Notes: a model not told the origin generated them from the letters alone. DNA of 45,271 nucleotides from Crossiella sp. SN42 (GCF_023897065.1 NZ_JAMHIV010000055.1:1-45271), one strand, 5' to 3'. Shown: positions 15,842-24,831, numbered from the stretch's first letter. A program made the numbers and translations.

Positions 15842-16022
15842 TGTTGCGGCCCCGGATCTTGGAGAGTCCAGCGGAGACCTGGTCGACGCCCCGGTCGATT
15901 CCCCAGGCCAGCGCCCAGCACACGGGCAGCAGCACGGCCATCACGAGCAAGAACTGGAACGGGAACCACTGCTGGGCGAGCCACAGCCCGACCGCGTCCC
16001 AGGAGTCCGCCAACCACTGCAC
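15828..16022 (-). CDS. Small single-pass membrane protein upstream of the RNase
   Basis: 64 aa from a GTG at 16022, chosen because TAGGCT (16035-16030) lies 7 nt upstream; a longer frame to 16064 is open. One strong transmembrane helix (about residues 20-42, FQFLLVMAVLLPVCWALAW), a Trp-rich N-terminal amphipathic stretch (WLADSW, WLAQQWF) and a charged C-terminal tail. It is the first gene of the RNase-barstar operon and overlaps the RNase start by 14 bp. Could help export or anchor the RNase; no known family recognised. Confidence 0.65.
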   Translation of the reverse strand: MQWLADSWDAVGLWLAQQWFPFQFLLVMAVLLPVCWALAWGIDRGVDQVSAGLSKIRGRNSDLS

Positions 16023-16035
16023 GGCCCCGAGCCTA
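16023..16035 (-). promoter_or_regulatory. Leaderless promoter of the RNase/barstar operon
   Basis: Minus strand TAGGCT (16035-16030), 7 nt, GTG at 16022. The MDR gene promoter is divergent, 50 bp away. Confidence 0.45.
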
Positions 16036-16087
16036 CGCCGGAGGGCCGCCGTGACCGGCATCACGGGCGGGTGAGAGGGACAGGCGA

Positions 16088-16099
16088 TAGGTTTCGGTC
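16088..16099 (+). promoter_or_regulatory. Leaderless promoter of the MDR gene
   Basis: TAGGTT (16088-16093), 6 nt, ATG at 16100. Confidence 0.5.
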
Positions 16100-17065
16100 A
16101 TGTTCGCCGTATACGCCGACAAGCCGAATCCCGAGGATCCCCTGGCCGGCCTGGTGGTCGGCGAACGCCCCGAGCCCGAGGTGCCCGCGGGCTGGGTCGC
16201 GGTCAACGTCAAGGCCGCCAGCCTGAACATGCACGACCTGTGGACGCTGCGCGGGGTCGGCATCAAGGCCGAGCAGTTCCCGATGATCCTGGGCTGCGAC
16301 GGCGCGGGCACCCTGGCCGACGGGTCCGAGGTGGTCATCCACGGGGTGATCAACGACGAGGACTGGCGCGGGGACGAGACCATGGACCCCAAGCGCACCC
16401 TGCTGACCGAGAAGCTGCAGGGCTCCTTCGCCGAGACCATCGTGCTGCCCAAGCGCAACGTGCTGCCCAAGCCTGCCGGGCTGTCCTTCACCGACGCGGC
16501 CTGCCTGGGCACCGCCTGGCTGACCGCCTACCGGATGCTGTTCACCAAGGCCGCCGCCCGCCCCGGTCAGACCGTCCTGGTGCAGGGCGCCTCCGGCGGG
16601 GTGGCCACCGCGCTGGTGCAGCTGGGCCGGGCCGCGGGTCTGCGGGTGTGGGCCACCGGCCGCTCGGCGGAGAAGCGCGCGCTGGCCGAACGCCTTGGCG
16701 CGCACGAGGTTTTCGAGCCCGGCGCCCGGTTGCCCGGCAAGGTGGACGCGGTGTTCGAGACCGTGGGCGAGGCCAGCTGGTCGCACTCCATGCGCAGCCT
16801 CAAGCCCGGCGGCGTGGTGGTCTGCTCCGGCGCCACCACCGGCGGCAACCCGCCTGCGGAGCTGCAGCGCCTGTTCTTCTTCCAGCTGCACGTGGTCGGC
16901 TCGATGATGGGCACCCGCGACGAGCTGGCCGACCTGGTGTCCTTCCTGGACCTCACCGGCCTGCGCCCGCAGATCGGCCTGGAGCTGCCGCTGGAGCGGG
17001 CCGAGGAGGGCTTCCGCGCCATGCTCGGCGGCGAGACCGCAGGAAAGATCGTCTTCACCCGCTGA
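16100..17065 (+). CDS. Zinc-free MDR quinone oxidoreductase-like protein
   Basis: 321 aa. Medium-chain dehydrogenase/reductase with a GroES-like N-terminal domain and a Rossmann NADPH domain (VLVQGASGGVATALVQLG; the AxxGxxG-type loop). The structural and catalytic zinc cysteines of alcohol dehydrogenases are absent, which puts it with NADPH:quinone oxidoreductases and enoyl reductases. LNMHDLWTLRG and PMILGCDGAG are family hallmarks. Substrate unknown. Convergent with the MOSC gene across a shared terminator. Confidence 0.88.
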   Translation: MFAVYADKPNPEDPLAGLVVGERPEPEVPAGWVAVNVKAASLNMHDLWTLRGVGIKAEQFPMILGCDGAGTLADGSEVVIHGVINDEDWRGDETMDPKRTLLTEKLQGSFAETIVLPKRNVLPKPAGLSFTDAACLGTAWLTAYRMLFTKAAARPGQTVLVQGASGGVATALVQLGRAAGLRVWATGRSAEKRALAERLGAHEVFEPGARLPGKVDAVFETVGEASWSHSMRSLKPGGVVVCSGATTGGNPPAELQRLFFFQLHVVGSMMGTRDELADLVSFLDLTGLRPQIGLELPLERAEEGFRAMLGGETAGKIVFTR

Positions 17066-17071
17066 CAACCG

Positions 17072-17104
17072 GTGCGCGGGGACCGCGGGGCGGTTCCCGC
17101 GCAC
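17072..17104. terminator. Bidirectional terminator hairpin
   Basis: GTGCGCGGG (17072-17080) pairs with CCCGCGCAC (17096-17104); GACCG and CGGTT inside add five more pairs, loop CGGGG. It is followed by TGTTGT and sits between convergent genes. Confidence 0.7.
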
Positions 17105-17109
17105 TGTTG

Positions 17110-17742
17110 TCAGGCGTACTCGCGCACCCAGCCCTGCACCTTCGGCGGCAGGTCGGCCAGGGCGGGCAGCAGCGTGGGCACCCGCTCGCGGCTGTTGCGG
17201 CCGACGAAGTCGAACACGTCCGCGATGGTCACCCCGTGCTCCGGCGTGGACAGCGTCTCGATCGCATCGCCCGCCCGCACCTCGCCCTCCTCCTCCACCG
17301 CGAAGTAGGCGCCGGTGCGGCCGACGACGGTGAACTTCTTCACCAGCCCGCGCACGTCCCAGAACCCGGCGAAGACCTGGCAGGGCACCCGGGGCGCGGT
17401 CGCCCGCAGCACCGCGCCGCCGACCCGCAGCCGCTGGCCGATCACCAGCGCCTGGGTGTCCACTCCGGACACCGACAGGTTCTCCCCCGCGTTGCCCGGC
17501 TCCAGCGTCCGGCCCAGCTCGGCGGACCAGAACGCCAGGTCCTCCACCGCGTAGGCGTAGACGGCCTGGTACTCGCCACCGTGGTGCTCCAGGTCGCTGA
17601 TCTCGTCCCCGGCCAGGCCGAGCTTGCCGATCTTCGCCTCGGCCACCGGCCGTTTGTCGATCGCGGTCTTGCCCTTGCGCCCGGCCCACTCGGCGGGCTG
17701 GATGGCTCCGACATTGACCGACACGACACTCCCTGCACCCAT
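17110..17742 (-). CDS. MOSC-domain protein (YiiM-like)
   Basis: 210 aa. MOSC domain (molybdenum cofactor sulfurase C-terminal type): GLAGDEISDLEHHGGEYQAVYAY carries the conserved D..HHG..QAVY motif, PGNAGENLSVSG the second block, and C121 (PRVPCQVF) is the invariant cysteine. Such stand-alone MOSC proteins bind molybdenum cofactor and act in N-hydroxylated base detoxification (YiiM/YcbX) in Escherichia coli. A C-terminal helical region (about 165-210) follows the domain. Confidence 0.87.
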   Translation of the reverse strand: MGAGSVVSVNVGAIQPAEWAGRKGKTAIDKRPVAEAKIGKLGLAGDEISDLEHHGGEYQAVYAYAVEDLAFWSAELGRTLEPGNAGENLSVSGVDTQALVIGQRLRVGGAVLRATAPRVPCQVFAGFWDVRGLVKKFTVVGRTGAYFAVEEEGEVRAGDAIETLSTPEHGVTIADVFDFVGRNSRERVPTLLPALADLPPKVQGWVREYA

Positions 17743-17754
17743 GCCACCAACCTA
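17743..17754 (-). promoter_or_regulatory. Leaderless promoter of the MOSC gene
   Basis: Minus strand TAGGTT (17754-17749), 6 nt, ATG at 17742. Confidence 0.5.
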
Positions 17755-17882
17755 GTCGGCGCGGATCTCCCGGGGCTGGCGATTTTCTGGTCTTGGACGG
17801 TGTACTGACGCTGCCGAGTGCCCCGCCGGTCGTCTACGGTGACCGCGGCACAGCGGCGTGCCGTGGGTGGAGGGAGCAGGAG

Positions 17883-19337
17883 ATGACAAGGGCGCAGAGT
17901 CCGTCCGGCGGCCGGAGCGTGTTCCGGCGCAAACCGATCGAGCAGGTGACCGGCGAGTCCGAGAGCGGCGGACTGGCCAAGTCGCTGGGGCTGTGGCAGC
18001 TGACCGCGATCGGCGTCGGCGGCATCATCGGCGCCGGCATCTTCTCCCTCGCCGGCGCGGTGGCCAACAAGACCGCGGGCCCGGCGGTGCTGATCTCCTT
18101 CCTGATCGCGGGCATCGCCAGCGCGGCCGCGGCCTTCTCCTACGCCGAGTTCGCCGGGCTGATCCCCAAGGCCGGGTCCGCCTACACCTACGGCTACGTG
18201 GTGCTCGGCGAGCTGGCCGGCTGGCTGATCGGCTGGGACCTGCTGCTGGAGTACACCGCGATCGTGGCGGTGGTGGCCATCGGCATCTCCGGCTACTTCA
18301 ACAACCTGCTCGGCATGCTCGGCATCGAACTGCCTGCCTGGATGCTCGGCGCGCCGGGCACCGAGGGCGAGGGCGTGGCGCCGGGCAGCTACAGCGTGAA
18401 CCTCTTCGCCGCGCTGCTCTGCCTGCTGATCGCCTACGTGCTCAACCTGGGCATGAAGAACGCGGCCCGGTTCGAGAGCGCGCTGGTCTGGCTCAAGGTC
18501 GGCGTGGTGCTGCTGGTGATCGTGGTCGGCGTCTTCCACATCAACACCGGCAACTACAGCAACTTCTTCCCCTTCGGCTTCGGCGGCGCGGTCACCGGCG
18601 CGGCCACGGTGTTCTTCGCGGTGTTCGGCTACGACGCGATGAGCACCGCGGCCGAGGAGTCCAAGGACTCGCAGAAGCACATGCCCAAGGCGATCATCTA
18701 CTCGCTGGCCATCTCGATGGTGCTCTACGTGCTGGCCTGCCTGGTGCTGACCGGCATGGTGCACTACACCAAGATCGACGGTGAGGCGGCCTTCGCCAGC
18801 GCGTTCGCCGACGTCGGCCTGCCCGCCCTCGGCATGATCATCTCCGTCGGCGCGATCCTGGGCATCCTCACCGTGATGTTCACCTTCATGCTCGGCGTGA
18901 CCAGGGTCGGCTTCGCGATGAGCCGGGACGGCCTGCTGCCCCAGTTCCTGGCCAAGACCAGCAAGAAGCACCAGGTGCCCAGCCGGATCACCTGGATCGT
19001 CGGCGTCTGCTCGGCCTTCATCGCCGGGTTCCTGGACATCAGCGCGGCGGCCGAGCTGACCAACATCGGCATCCTGCTGGCCTTCGTGGTGGTCTGCGTC
19101 GCGGTGATCGTGCTGCGCTACCGGCGGCCGGACCTGCCGCGGACCTTCCGCACGCCCGGCATGCCGGTGGTGCCGATCATCGGCGTGGTGTTCTCCATCT
19201 GGCTGATCACCTTCCTGCAGCCGGAGACCTGGCTGCGGTTCGCGATCTGGTTCGGCATCGGCCTGGCCGTCTACTTCGCCTACTCCTACCGCAAGTCCAA
19301 GCTCAACCAGCCCGCCGCCGCGTCCACTCAGGACTGA
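17883..19337 (+). CDS. APC-family amino acid permease (CAT-like)
   Basis: 484 aa, 12 predicted membrane segments. Inner-membrane amino acid transporter of the APC superfamily, cationic amino acid (CAT/YfnA) type. The first helix carries GVGGIIGAGIFSLAG, the substrate- and sodium/proton-binding unwound region; GYDAMSTAAEESKD is the conserved helix 6 region. ATG at 17883 follows GGAGGGAGCAGGAG. Its last 10 bp overlap the convergent nitronate monooxygenase gene. Substrate specificity cannot be read from the sequence. Confidence 0.9.
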   Translation: MTRAQSPSGGRSVFRRKPIEQVTGESESGGLAKSLGLWQLTAIGVGGIIGAGIFSLAGAVANKTAGPAVLISFLIAGIASAAAAFSYAEFAGLIPKAGSAYTYGYVVLGELAGWLIGWDLLLEYTAIVAVVAIGISGYFNNLLGMLGIELPAWMLGAPGTEGEGVAPGSYSVNLFAALLCLLIAYVLNLGMKNAARFESALVWLKVGVVLLVIVVGVFHINTGNYSNFFPFGFGGAVTGAATVFFAVFGYDAMSTAAEESKDSQKHMPKAIIYSLAISMVLYVLACLVLTGMVHYTKIDGEAAFASAFADVGLPALGMIISVGAILGILTVMFTFMLGVTRVGFAMSRDGLLPQFLAKTSKKHQVPSRITWIVGVCSAFIAGFLDISAAAELTNIGILLAFVVVCVAVIVLRYRRPDLPRTFRTPGMPVVPIIGVVFSIWLITFLQPETWLRFAIWFGIGLAVYFAYSYRKSKLNQPAAASTQD

Positions 19338-20389
19338 TCGAGCCACCTGCCGCAGGCCCGGGACCACGCGTCCCGGGCCTGTGCCATGAGCAGCTCCACC
19401 AGCTCGGCCGCGGGCAGCTCAGGGGCCAGCGGGTAGGTCTGCCCGGCCCACAGCGACATCGCCTCCGGATCGCCCGCCTTGGCCGCGGCCGCGCGCAGCG
19501 GCCTGGTCAGGTGGTGCAGCTGCGGGTAGGCGGCCGGGGCCTGCGCGCTGTGCTCGGTGAGCACCCGGTTGACCAGCCCGCGCGCGGGACGGCCGGTGAA
19601 GGCGCGGGTCAGCGCGGTCTCCCGGTCCGCGGCGGCCAGCGCGGCCCGCTGGGCGGGCTGGGTGCCGGCCTCGGGGCAGCGCAGGAACGCGGTGCCCAGC
19701 TGCGCGGCGGCCGCGCCCGCGGTGAGCACCGCGGCGATGTCCGCGCCGTGCACCAGCCCGCCGGTGGCCACCAGCGGCAGCTCGGTGGCCGCGCCGATCA
19801 GCCGCAGCGCGGCCAGCAGCCCGTACAGCGGCGCGGCCCCGGGCCTCGCCGGGTCGTTGGCGAAGGTCCCCCGGTGCCCACCGGCCTCCATGCCCTGCAC
19901 CACCAGCACGTCCGCGCCCACGCCCGCGGCGATCCGCGCTTCTTCCGGCGTGGTGACCGTGACCCACACCTCGGTGCCCACGTCCTTGAACCTGGTGACC
20001 AGCTCCGGCGCGGGGTGACCAAAGGTGAACGACACCACCGGCACCCGCCGGGCCAGCACCAGCTCAGCCTTGGCCGGGTACTCGTCGTCCTCCCAGCGCG
20101 GCTGCCCCAGTTCGGCCCCGTACCGCCGCGCCTCCGCCGCCAGCCGCTCGGCGTACCCGGCCACCGGCGCGCCGGAGTCAGCGGTGGGCACGAACAGGTT
20201 GACCCCGAAGGAGGCCACCCCCAGCGCCCTGGTCCGCTCGATCTGCCCGTCCAGCGCCTCGGTGCTGAGGTAACCGGCCCCCAGGAATCCGGAGGCCCCC
20301 GCCGTCGCGGCGGCGGCGAGCAGTTCCGGGGTGGACGGCCCACCGGCCATCGGCGCGACGATCAGCGGCACCCGCGAGGCAAGCATCAT
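19328..20389 (-). CDS. Nitronate monooxygenase-family FMN enzyme
   Basis: 353 aa. TIM-barrel FMN enzyme of the nitronate monooxygenase (2-nitropropane dioxygenase) family; detoxifies propionate-3-nitronate-type compounds, or acts as a quinone/enoyl reductase in some members. Blocks seen: PLIVAPMAGGPSTPELLAA, GVNLFVP, VQGMEAGGHRGTF (flavin-phosphate loop with catalytic His), LVATGGLVHGADIAAVL and LGTAFLRCPEA. The ATG at 20389 is preferred because TAGATT is exactly 7 nt before it; an ATG at 20406 is possible. It overlaps the start of the divergent HD gene. Confidence 0.86.
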   Translation of the reverse strand: MMLASRVPLIVAPMAGGPSTPELLAAAATAGASGFLGAGYLSTEALDGQIERTRALGVASFGVNLFVPTADSGAPVAGYAERLAAEARRYGAELGQPRWEDDEYPAKAELVLARRVPVVSFTFGHPAPELVTRFKDVGTEVWVTVTTPEEARIAAGVGADVLVVQGMEAGGHRGTFANDPARPGAAPLYGLLAALRLIGAATELPLVATGGLVHGADIAAVLTAGAAAAQLGTAFLRCPEAGTQPAQRAALAAADRETALTRAFTGRPARGLVNRVLTEHSAQAPAAYPQLHHLTRPLRAAAAKAGDPEAMSLWAGQTYPLAPELPAAELVELLMAQARDAWSRACGRWLDQS

Positions 20390-20864
20390 GTGCTCGAATC
20401 TAGCCATGCCAAGCGAATCCGAGGGCTTCACACTCGCCCGTGCGGTGGAGATCGCGACGCGGGCGCACGAGGGCCAGGTGGACAAGGCGGGCCTGCCCTA
20501 CATCCGGCACCCGCTGCGGGTGATGGACCAGGTCGAGGGCGAGTGGACCAAGATGGCCGCGGTGCTGCACGACGTGGTCGAGGACACCGGCGTGACCGCC
20601 GACGACCTGCGCGCGGCCGGCTGCCCGGAGCGGGTGGTGACCGCGGTGCTGGCGCTGAGCAAGGGCCCGGACGAGCCGATGGAGAGCTACCTGCGCCGGG
20701 CCGCCGAGGACGACATCGCGATCGTGGTCAAGCACGCCGACATCGCCGACAACAGCGGCCCGGAGCGGCTTGGCCGCCTCGAACCGGCCACCCAGGACCG
20801 CCTACGCGCCAAGTACGCCCGCGCCCTGTCCCTGCTGGCCAGGTACCGCGCCGAACAAACTTGA
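20388..20864 (+). CDS. HD-domain hydrolase, Mesh1/SpoT-like
   Basis: 158 aa. Single HD domain of the (p)ppGpp hydrolase group: ATRAHEGQVDKAGLPYIRHPL, then AVLHDVVEDTG (HD plus the catalytic ED pair) and VVKHADIADNS (distal Asp/Asn). There is no synthetase domain, so it resembles small alarmone hydrolases (SAH/Mesh1), which may also act on NADPH or related nucleotides. ATG at 20388 has a GAGG at 20376-20379; ATG at 20405 is an alternative. Head-to-head with the nitronate monooxygenase, with start codons overlapping. Confidence 0.82.
   Translation: MCSNLAMPSESEGFTLARAVEIATRAHEGQVDKAGLPYIRHPLRVMDQVEGEWTKMAAVLHDVVEDTGVTADDLRAAGCPERVVTAVLALSKGPDEPMESYLRRAAEDDIAIVVKHADIADNSGPERLGRLEPATQDRLRAKYARALSLLARYRAEQT
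20390..20402 (-). promoter_or_regulatory. Leaderless promoter of the nitronate monooxygenase gene
   Basis: Minus strand TAGATT (20402-20397), 7 nt, ATG at 20389. It lies inside the first codons of the opposite gene. Confidence 0.5.
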
Positions 20865-20906
20865 GCCTAATCCACTCAGGCTAGTTGCGCCGACCACACT
20901 CAAGCT
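20864..20906 (+). promoter_or_regulatory. Repeat elements upstream of the MFS gene
   Basis: AGCCT (20864-20868) and AGGCT (20878-20882) form an inverted repeat; CTCAGGCT (20875) and CTCAAGCT (20899) form a direct repeat 24 bp apart. Possible operator; no regulator gene is adjacent. Confidence 0.3.
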
Positions 20907-20920
20907 GCCACAGTGCCCTG

Positions 20921-22156
20921 GTGACCAAGGACACCGCCCGGCGGCCCGGCGGGCTGCTCCGGCAACGCGACTTCCGGCACCTGTGGGCCGCTGACGTGCT
21001 CAGCCAGCTCGGCACCCGGGTCAGCCACCTGGCGCTACCCCTGCTCGCGGCCGAGACCCTGCGCGCCAGCGCCTTCGAGGTCGCCGCGATCCAGACCACG
21101 CAGACCGCGGCCTTCCTGGTGCTCGGCCTGCTGGTCGGCGCCTGGTGCGACCGGCTGCGCGCGCTGCCGGTGCTGGTGGTGGCCGACCTGGTGCGCGCGG
21201 CGGCGTTCTGCTCCATCCCGCTGGCCGCGGCCTTCGGTCTGCTCACCCTGACCCAGGTCTACCTGGCGGTGCTGGTGGCCGGGATCTTCTCGGTCTTCTT
21301 CGAGGTCGCCCACCAGACCTACCTGCCCCGCCTGGTCGCCGCCCCGGACCTGGTGGAGGCCAACGCCAAGCTGCGCGGCAACCACGCGGTCGCCGCCACC
21401 GCCGCCCCCACCGTCGCCGGCCTGTGCTTCCAGTTCTTCGGCGCCCCCGCCACCGTCCTGGTCAACGCCGCGGGCTACCTCTGGTCCGCCCTCTGGCTAC
21501 GCGGCATCCGGCACCGCGAACCCCAGCCACCCCGCCCGGAAAACCGTCACCTGGGCCGCGAGATCGCCGAGGGCCTGCGCCTGGTCTTCGGCCACCCCCT
21601 GCTGCGCGCCTTCGGCCTGCACGGCGCCACCTTCGTCCTGTTCCAGTCCATGCAGACCGCCCTCGGCGTGCTCTTCCTGCTCCGCGAGATCCACCTCTCC
21701 CCCACCGCCATCGGCCTGCTCAGCAGCCTCGGCCTCACCGGAGCCCTGGCCGCCGCCCTGGTGGCCCGCCGCATCGCCACCCACCTCGGCCAGGACCGCA
21801 CCGTCCTGCTCGCCGGCCTCACCCTGGGCGTCCTGTTCCTCGGCTTCCCCCTGACCACCCCCGGCTACGGCCTGCTCTGGTGGGCGGCGGGCGCCTTCGG
21901 CAGCGCGTTCAGCCTGATCGTGCTCACGGTGTCGATGACCAGCCGACAGCAGGCGGTCTGCCCGCCGGAGCTGCTGGGACGGATGAACGCCACGATGCTG
22001 TTCCTGGTGTGGGGCGCGATTCCGCTGGGGAGCCTGCTGGGCGGGGTGCTGGGGGAGACGATCGGGCTGCGCGGGACGCTGTGGGTGTCGGCGACGGGAG
22101 CGCTGCTGTCCACGCTGTGGCTGATCTGCTCGCCGCTGCGGAAGGCGGCGAGGTAG
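20921..22156 (+). CDS. MFS exporter (EntS-like)
   Basis: 411 aa, GTG start at 20921; 12 predicted helices. Major facilitator of the enterobactin-exporter/macrolide-efflux type (DUF894-like): RQRDFRHLWAADVLSQLGTR and GAWCDRLRALPVLVVADLVRA (motif A variant) open the protein. Exports siderophores or drugs in characterised members; substrate unknown here. The 56-nt gap before it holds AGCCT-N9-AGGCT (20864-20882) and a repeat CTCA(A/G)GCT at 20875 and 20899, possible regulator sites. Its stop is 4 nt from the convergent vapC stop. Confidence 0.87.
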   Translation: MTKDTARRPGGLLRQRDFRHLWAADVLSQLGTRVSHLALPLLAAETLRASAFEVAAIQTTQTAAFLVLGLLVGAWCDRLRALPVLVVADLVRAAAFCSIPLAAAFGLLTLTQVYLAVLVAGIFSVFFEVAHQTYLPRLVAAPDLVEANAKLRGNHAVAATAAPTVAGLCFQFFGAPATVLVNAAGYLWSALWLRGIRHREPQPPRPENRHLGREIAEGLRLVFGHPLLRAFGLHGATFVLFQSMQTALGVLFLLREIHLSPTAIGLLSSLGLTGALAAALVARRIATHLGQDRTVLLAGLTLGVLFLGFPLTTPGYGLLWWAAGAFGSAFSLIVLTVSMTSRQQAVCPPELLGRMNATMLFLVWGAIPLGSLLGGVLGETIGLRGTLWVSATGALLSTLWLICSPLRKAAR

Positions 22157-22160
22157 CGGC

Positions 22161-22565
22161 TCAGGCAGGCCGCTTGGCCGCGCCGGGTGCGCGCACGGTC
22201 AGGCCCGCCTTGGCCGCCGCCTCGTTCAGCCGCCGGTCGTAGCTGACGAACCGGGTGGTCGGCACGCGCAGCGCGGTGGCCAGGTGCAGGGCGTCCAGGC
22301 TGCGCAGGTAGCGGTCGGGCAGGGCCGCGGCGGCGCGGACCACCGGGGCCAGCGGCAGCTGGGTGATGTTGTCCAGGATCTCCTCCGCCAAGGCGCGGGC
22401 CTCGTCGCCGGCTTCGACGCGGGTGAGCGCGCGGTGCACCTCGACCACGGCCAGCTCGGAGCTGACCAGGGGTTCGGGGCGGCTGTCCAGGTAGGTGAAC
22501 AGGTCCTCGGACAGGGGTTCCGGCAGGATCAGCTTGATCAGGGCGCAGCTGTCGAGGTAGATCAC
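22161..22565 (-). CDS. vapC: VapC-family PIN-domain toxin
   Basis: 134 aa. PIN-domain ribonuclease with the acidic metal site D5 (YLDSCALIKL), E42 (ELAVVEVHRAL), D91 (SLDALHLATAL) and D110 (VSYDRRL). Cleaves tRNA or rRNA in studied VapC proteins. ATG overlaps the antitoxin stop by 4 bp. All four acidic residues are present, so it should be active. Convergent with the MFS gene. Confidence 0.9.
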   Translation of the reverse strand: MIYLDSCALIKLILPEPLSEDLFTYLDSRPEPLVSSELAVVEVHRALTRVEAGDEARALAEEILDNITQLPLAPVVRAAAALPDRYLRSLDALHLATALRVPTTRFVSYDRRLNEAAAKAGLTVRAPGAAKRPA

Positions 22566-22915
22566 CGATCGGTGTCCTCGCGGTCGGCGAGCACCGCCGC
22601 CGAGCCGCGGTCGTCCCCGGCCCGCGCGGTGCGGGCGGGCAGGGTGCGGAGCAGACCGCGCAAGGTGTTCTGGCGGTCGCGCCAGTCGGCGGCGACCTGG
22701 CCCGAGGCGGCCAGCTCGTCCAGGGCGACCTCGTCCGGGTCGGGGGCGGTGAGCACCGCGACGACCTTGCCGTTGCGGGTGACCTGGACCCGTTCGCCCT
22801 CGGTGATCCGGCCGAGCACGCTGGGCCAGTCGTGCAGAAGGGTGCCCACGGGGACCTGGATGGTCACCGCGGCAGGCGCGCTGACCAGCAGCGGGTATTC
22901 CTTCCGCTTTCCCAT
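22562..22915 (-). CDS. Antitoxin partner of VapC (Phd/YefM-like)
   Basis: 117 aa from the ATG at 22915. N-terminal part PVGTLLHDWPSVLGRITEGE plus RVQVTRNGKVVAVLTAP is a Phd/YefM-type DNA-binding fold (RI-x-GE-x-V-x-VTRNGKxVAVL), often paired with PIN toxins. The C-terminal tail is the toxin-binding region. Probable leaderless mRNA from TACCCT 6 nt upstream. A longer frame to 22981 is open, but the promoter and MGKRKEY start support 22915. Confidence 0.85.
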   Translation of the reverse strand: MGKRKEYPLLVSAPAAVTIQVPVGTLLHDWPSVLGRITEGERVQVTRNGKVVAVLTAPDPDEVALDELAASGQVAADWRDRQNTLRGLLRTLPARTARAGDDRGSAAVLADREDTDR

Positions 22916-22927
22916 GTCACCAGGGTA
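22916..22927 (-). promoter_or_regulatory. Leaderless promoter of the VapBC operon
   Basis: Minus strand TACCCT (22927-22922), 6 nt, ATG at 22915. A GGTGA in the spacer could instead be a ribosome site. Confidence 0.35.
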
Positions 22928-22989
22928 ACGCAAAAATGACTGCACGCACGGCTTGGTGACCGAACCACCCGGTCCGGTCACCGCCGCGA

Positions 22990-24831
22990 CTACTTCTTCT
23001 TCTTGTCCCCGGCCTCGTCGGTGGACAGCGCGGCCACGAACGCCTCCTGGGGCACCTCGACGCGGCCGACCATCTTCATCCGCTTCTTGCCTTCCTTCTG
23101 CTTCTCCAGCAGCTTGCGCTTACGGGTGATGTCACCGCCGTAGCACTTGGCCAGCACGTCCTTGCGGATCGCGCGGATGGTCTCGCGGGCGATCACCCTG
23201 GACCCGACCGCGGCCTGGATCGGCACCTCGAACTGCTGCCGCGGGATCAGCTCGCGCAGCTTGCTGGCCATCCGGGTGCCGTAGGCGTAGGCGGCGTCCT
23301 TGTGCACGATCGCGCTGAAGGCGTCCACCGGCTCGCCCTGCAACAGGATGTCCACCTTGACCAGGTCGGAGGCCTGCTGGCCCGCCTCCTCGTAGTCGAG
23401 GGAGGCGTAGCCGCGGGTGCGGGACTTCAGCGAGTCGAAGAAGTCGTAGATGATCTCGGCCAGCGGCATGGTGTAGCGCAGCTCGACCCTGGTCTCGGAG
23501 ATGTAGTCCATGCCGCCGAGCTGGCCGCGCCTGGCCTGGCACAGCTCCATGATCGTGCCGACGAACTCCGAGGGCGCGATCACCGTGCACTTGGTGATCG
23601 GCTCGTAGATCTCGCTGATCTTGCCGCCCGGCCAGTCGGAGGGGTTGGTCACGATGTGCTCGGTGCCGTCCTCCATCACCACCCGGTTGACCACGTTGGG
23701 CGCGGTGGAGATGAGTTCGAGGCCGAACTCGCGCTCCAGCCGGTCGCGGGTGATCTCCAGGTGCAGCAGGCCGAGGAAGCCACAGCGGAAGCCGAAGCCG
23801 AGCGCGGCGGAGGTCTCCGGCTCGTAGGTCAGCGCGGCGTCGTTGAGCCGCAGCTTGTCCAGCGCCTCGCGCAGGTCCGGGTAGTCCGAGCCGTCCAGCG
23901 GGTAGAGCCCGGCGTAGACCATCGGCTGCGGCTCGCGGTAGCCCGAGAGCGCCTGGGTGGCGCCCTTACGCTCGGAGGTGATGGTGTCGCCGACCTTGGA
24001 CTGGCGGACGTCCTTCACCCCGGTGATCAGGTAGCCCACCTCGCCGACGCCGAGGCCGACCGAGACCTTGGGCTCCGGCGAGATGATGCCGACTTCCAGC
24101 AGCTCGTGGGTGGCGTTGGTGGACATCATCCGGATCCGCTCGCGCGGGGTGATCTTGCCGTCCACCACGCGGATGTAGGTGACCACGCCGCGGTAGATGT
24201 CGTAGACCGAGTCGAAGATCATCGCGCGGGCGGGCGCGTCCGGGTCGCCGACCGGGGCCGGGATGGTCCGCACGACCTTGTCCAGCAACTCCTTGATGCC
24301 CACGCCGGTCTTGGCCGAGACCCGCAGCACGTCGTCGGGCTCGCAGCCGATGATGTGCGCGATCTCCGCGGCGTAGCGGTCCGGGTCGGCCGCGGGCAGG
24401 TCGATCTTGTTCAGCACCGGGATGATGGTGAGGTCGTTCTCCAGCGCCAGGTACAGGTTGGCCAGCGTCTGCGCCTCGATCCCCTGCGCCGCGTCGACCA
24501 GCAGGATCGCGCCCTCACACGCCTCCAGCGCACGGGAGACCTCGTAGGTGAAGTCGACGTGCCCCGGGGTGTCGATCAGGTGCAGCACGTACTCAGTGCC
24601 CTCGTGCACCCACGGCAGGCGCACGTTCTGCGCCTTGATGGTGATGCCGCGCTCGCGCTCGATGTCCATCCGGTCCAGGTACTGGGCGCGCATGGAACGG
24701 TCGTCGACGACGCCGGTGAGCTGCAACACCCGGTCGGCCAGCGTGGACTTGCCGTGGTCGATGTGGGCGATGATGCAGAAGTTCCGGATGCGCTCCGGCG
24801 GCGTGAAGGTCGTGTCGGCGAACGTGGCCAC
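22990..24831 (-). CDS. lepA: Elongation factor 4 (LepA)
   Basis: 613 aa. Ribosome-associated GTPase that back-translocates or remodels stalled ribosomes. GTPase motifs: AHIDHGKST (22-30), [19 protein letters not shown]; then domains II, III, V and the LepA-specific C-terminal domain ending in KKKK. The GTG at 24831 is chosen for the GAGGGA ribosome site just upstream; the frame extends further without homology. Full length for the family (E. coli 599). Confidence 0.96.
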   Translation of the reverse strand: MATFADTTFTPPERIRNFCIIAHIDHGKSTLADRVLQLTGVVDDRSMRAQYLDRMDIERERGITIKAQNVRLPWVHEGTEYVLHLIDTPGHVDFTYEVSRALEACEGAILLVDAAQGIEAQTLANLYLALENDLTIIPVLNKIDLPAADPDRYAAEIAHIIGCEPDDVLRVSAKTGVGIKELLDKVVRTIPAPVGDPDAPARAMIFDSVYDIYRGVVTYIRVVDGKITPRERIRMMSTNATHELLEVGIISPEPKVSVGLGVGEVGYLITGVKDVRQSKVGDTITSERKGATQALSGYREPQPMVYAGLYPLDGSDYPDLREALDKLRLNDAALTYEPETSAALGFGFRCGFLGLLHLEITRDRLEREFGLELISTAPNVVNRVVMEDGTEHIVTNPSDWPGGKISEIYEPITKCTVIAPSEFVGTIMELCQARRGQLGGMDYISETRVELRYTMPLAEIIYDFFDSLKSRTRGYASLDYEEAGQQASDLVKVDILLQGEPVDAFSAIVHKDAAYAYGTRMASKLRELIPRQQFEVPIQAAVGSRVIARETIRAIRKDVLAKCYGGDITRKRKLLEKQKEGKKRMKMVGRVEVPQEAFVAALSTDEAGDKKKK

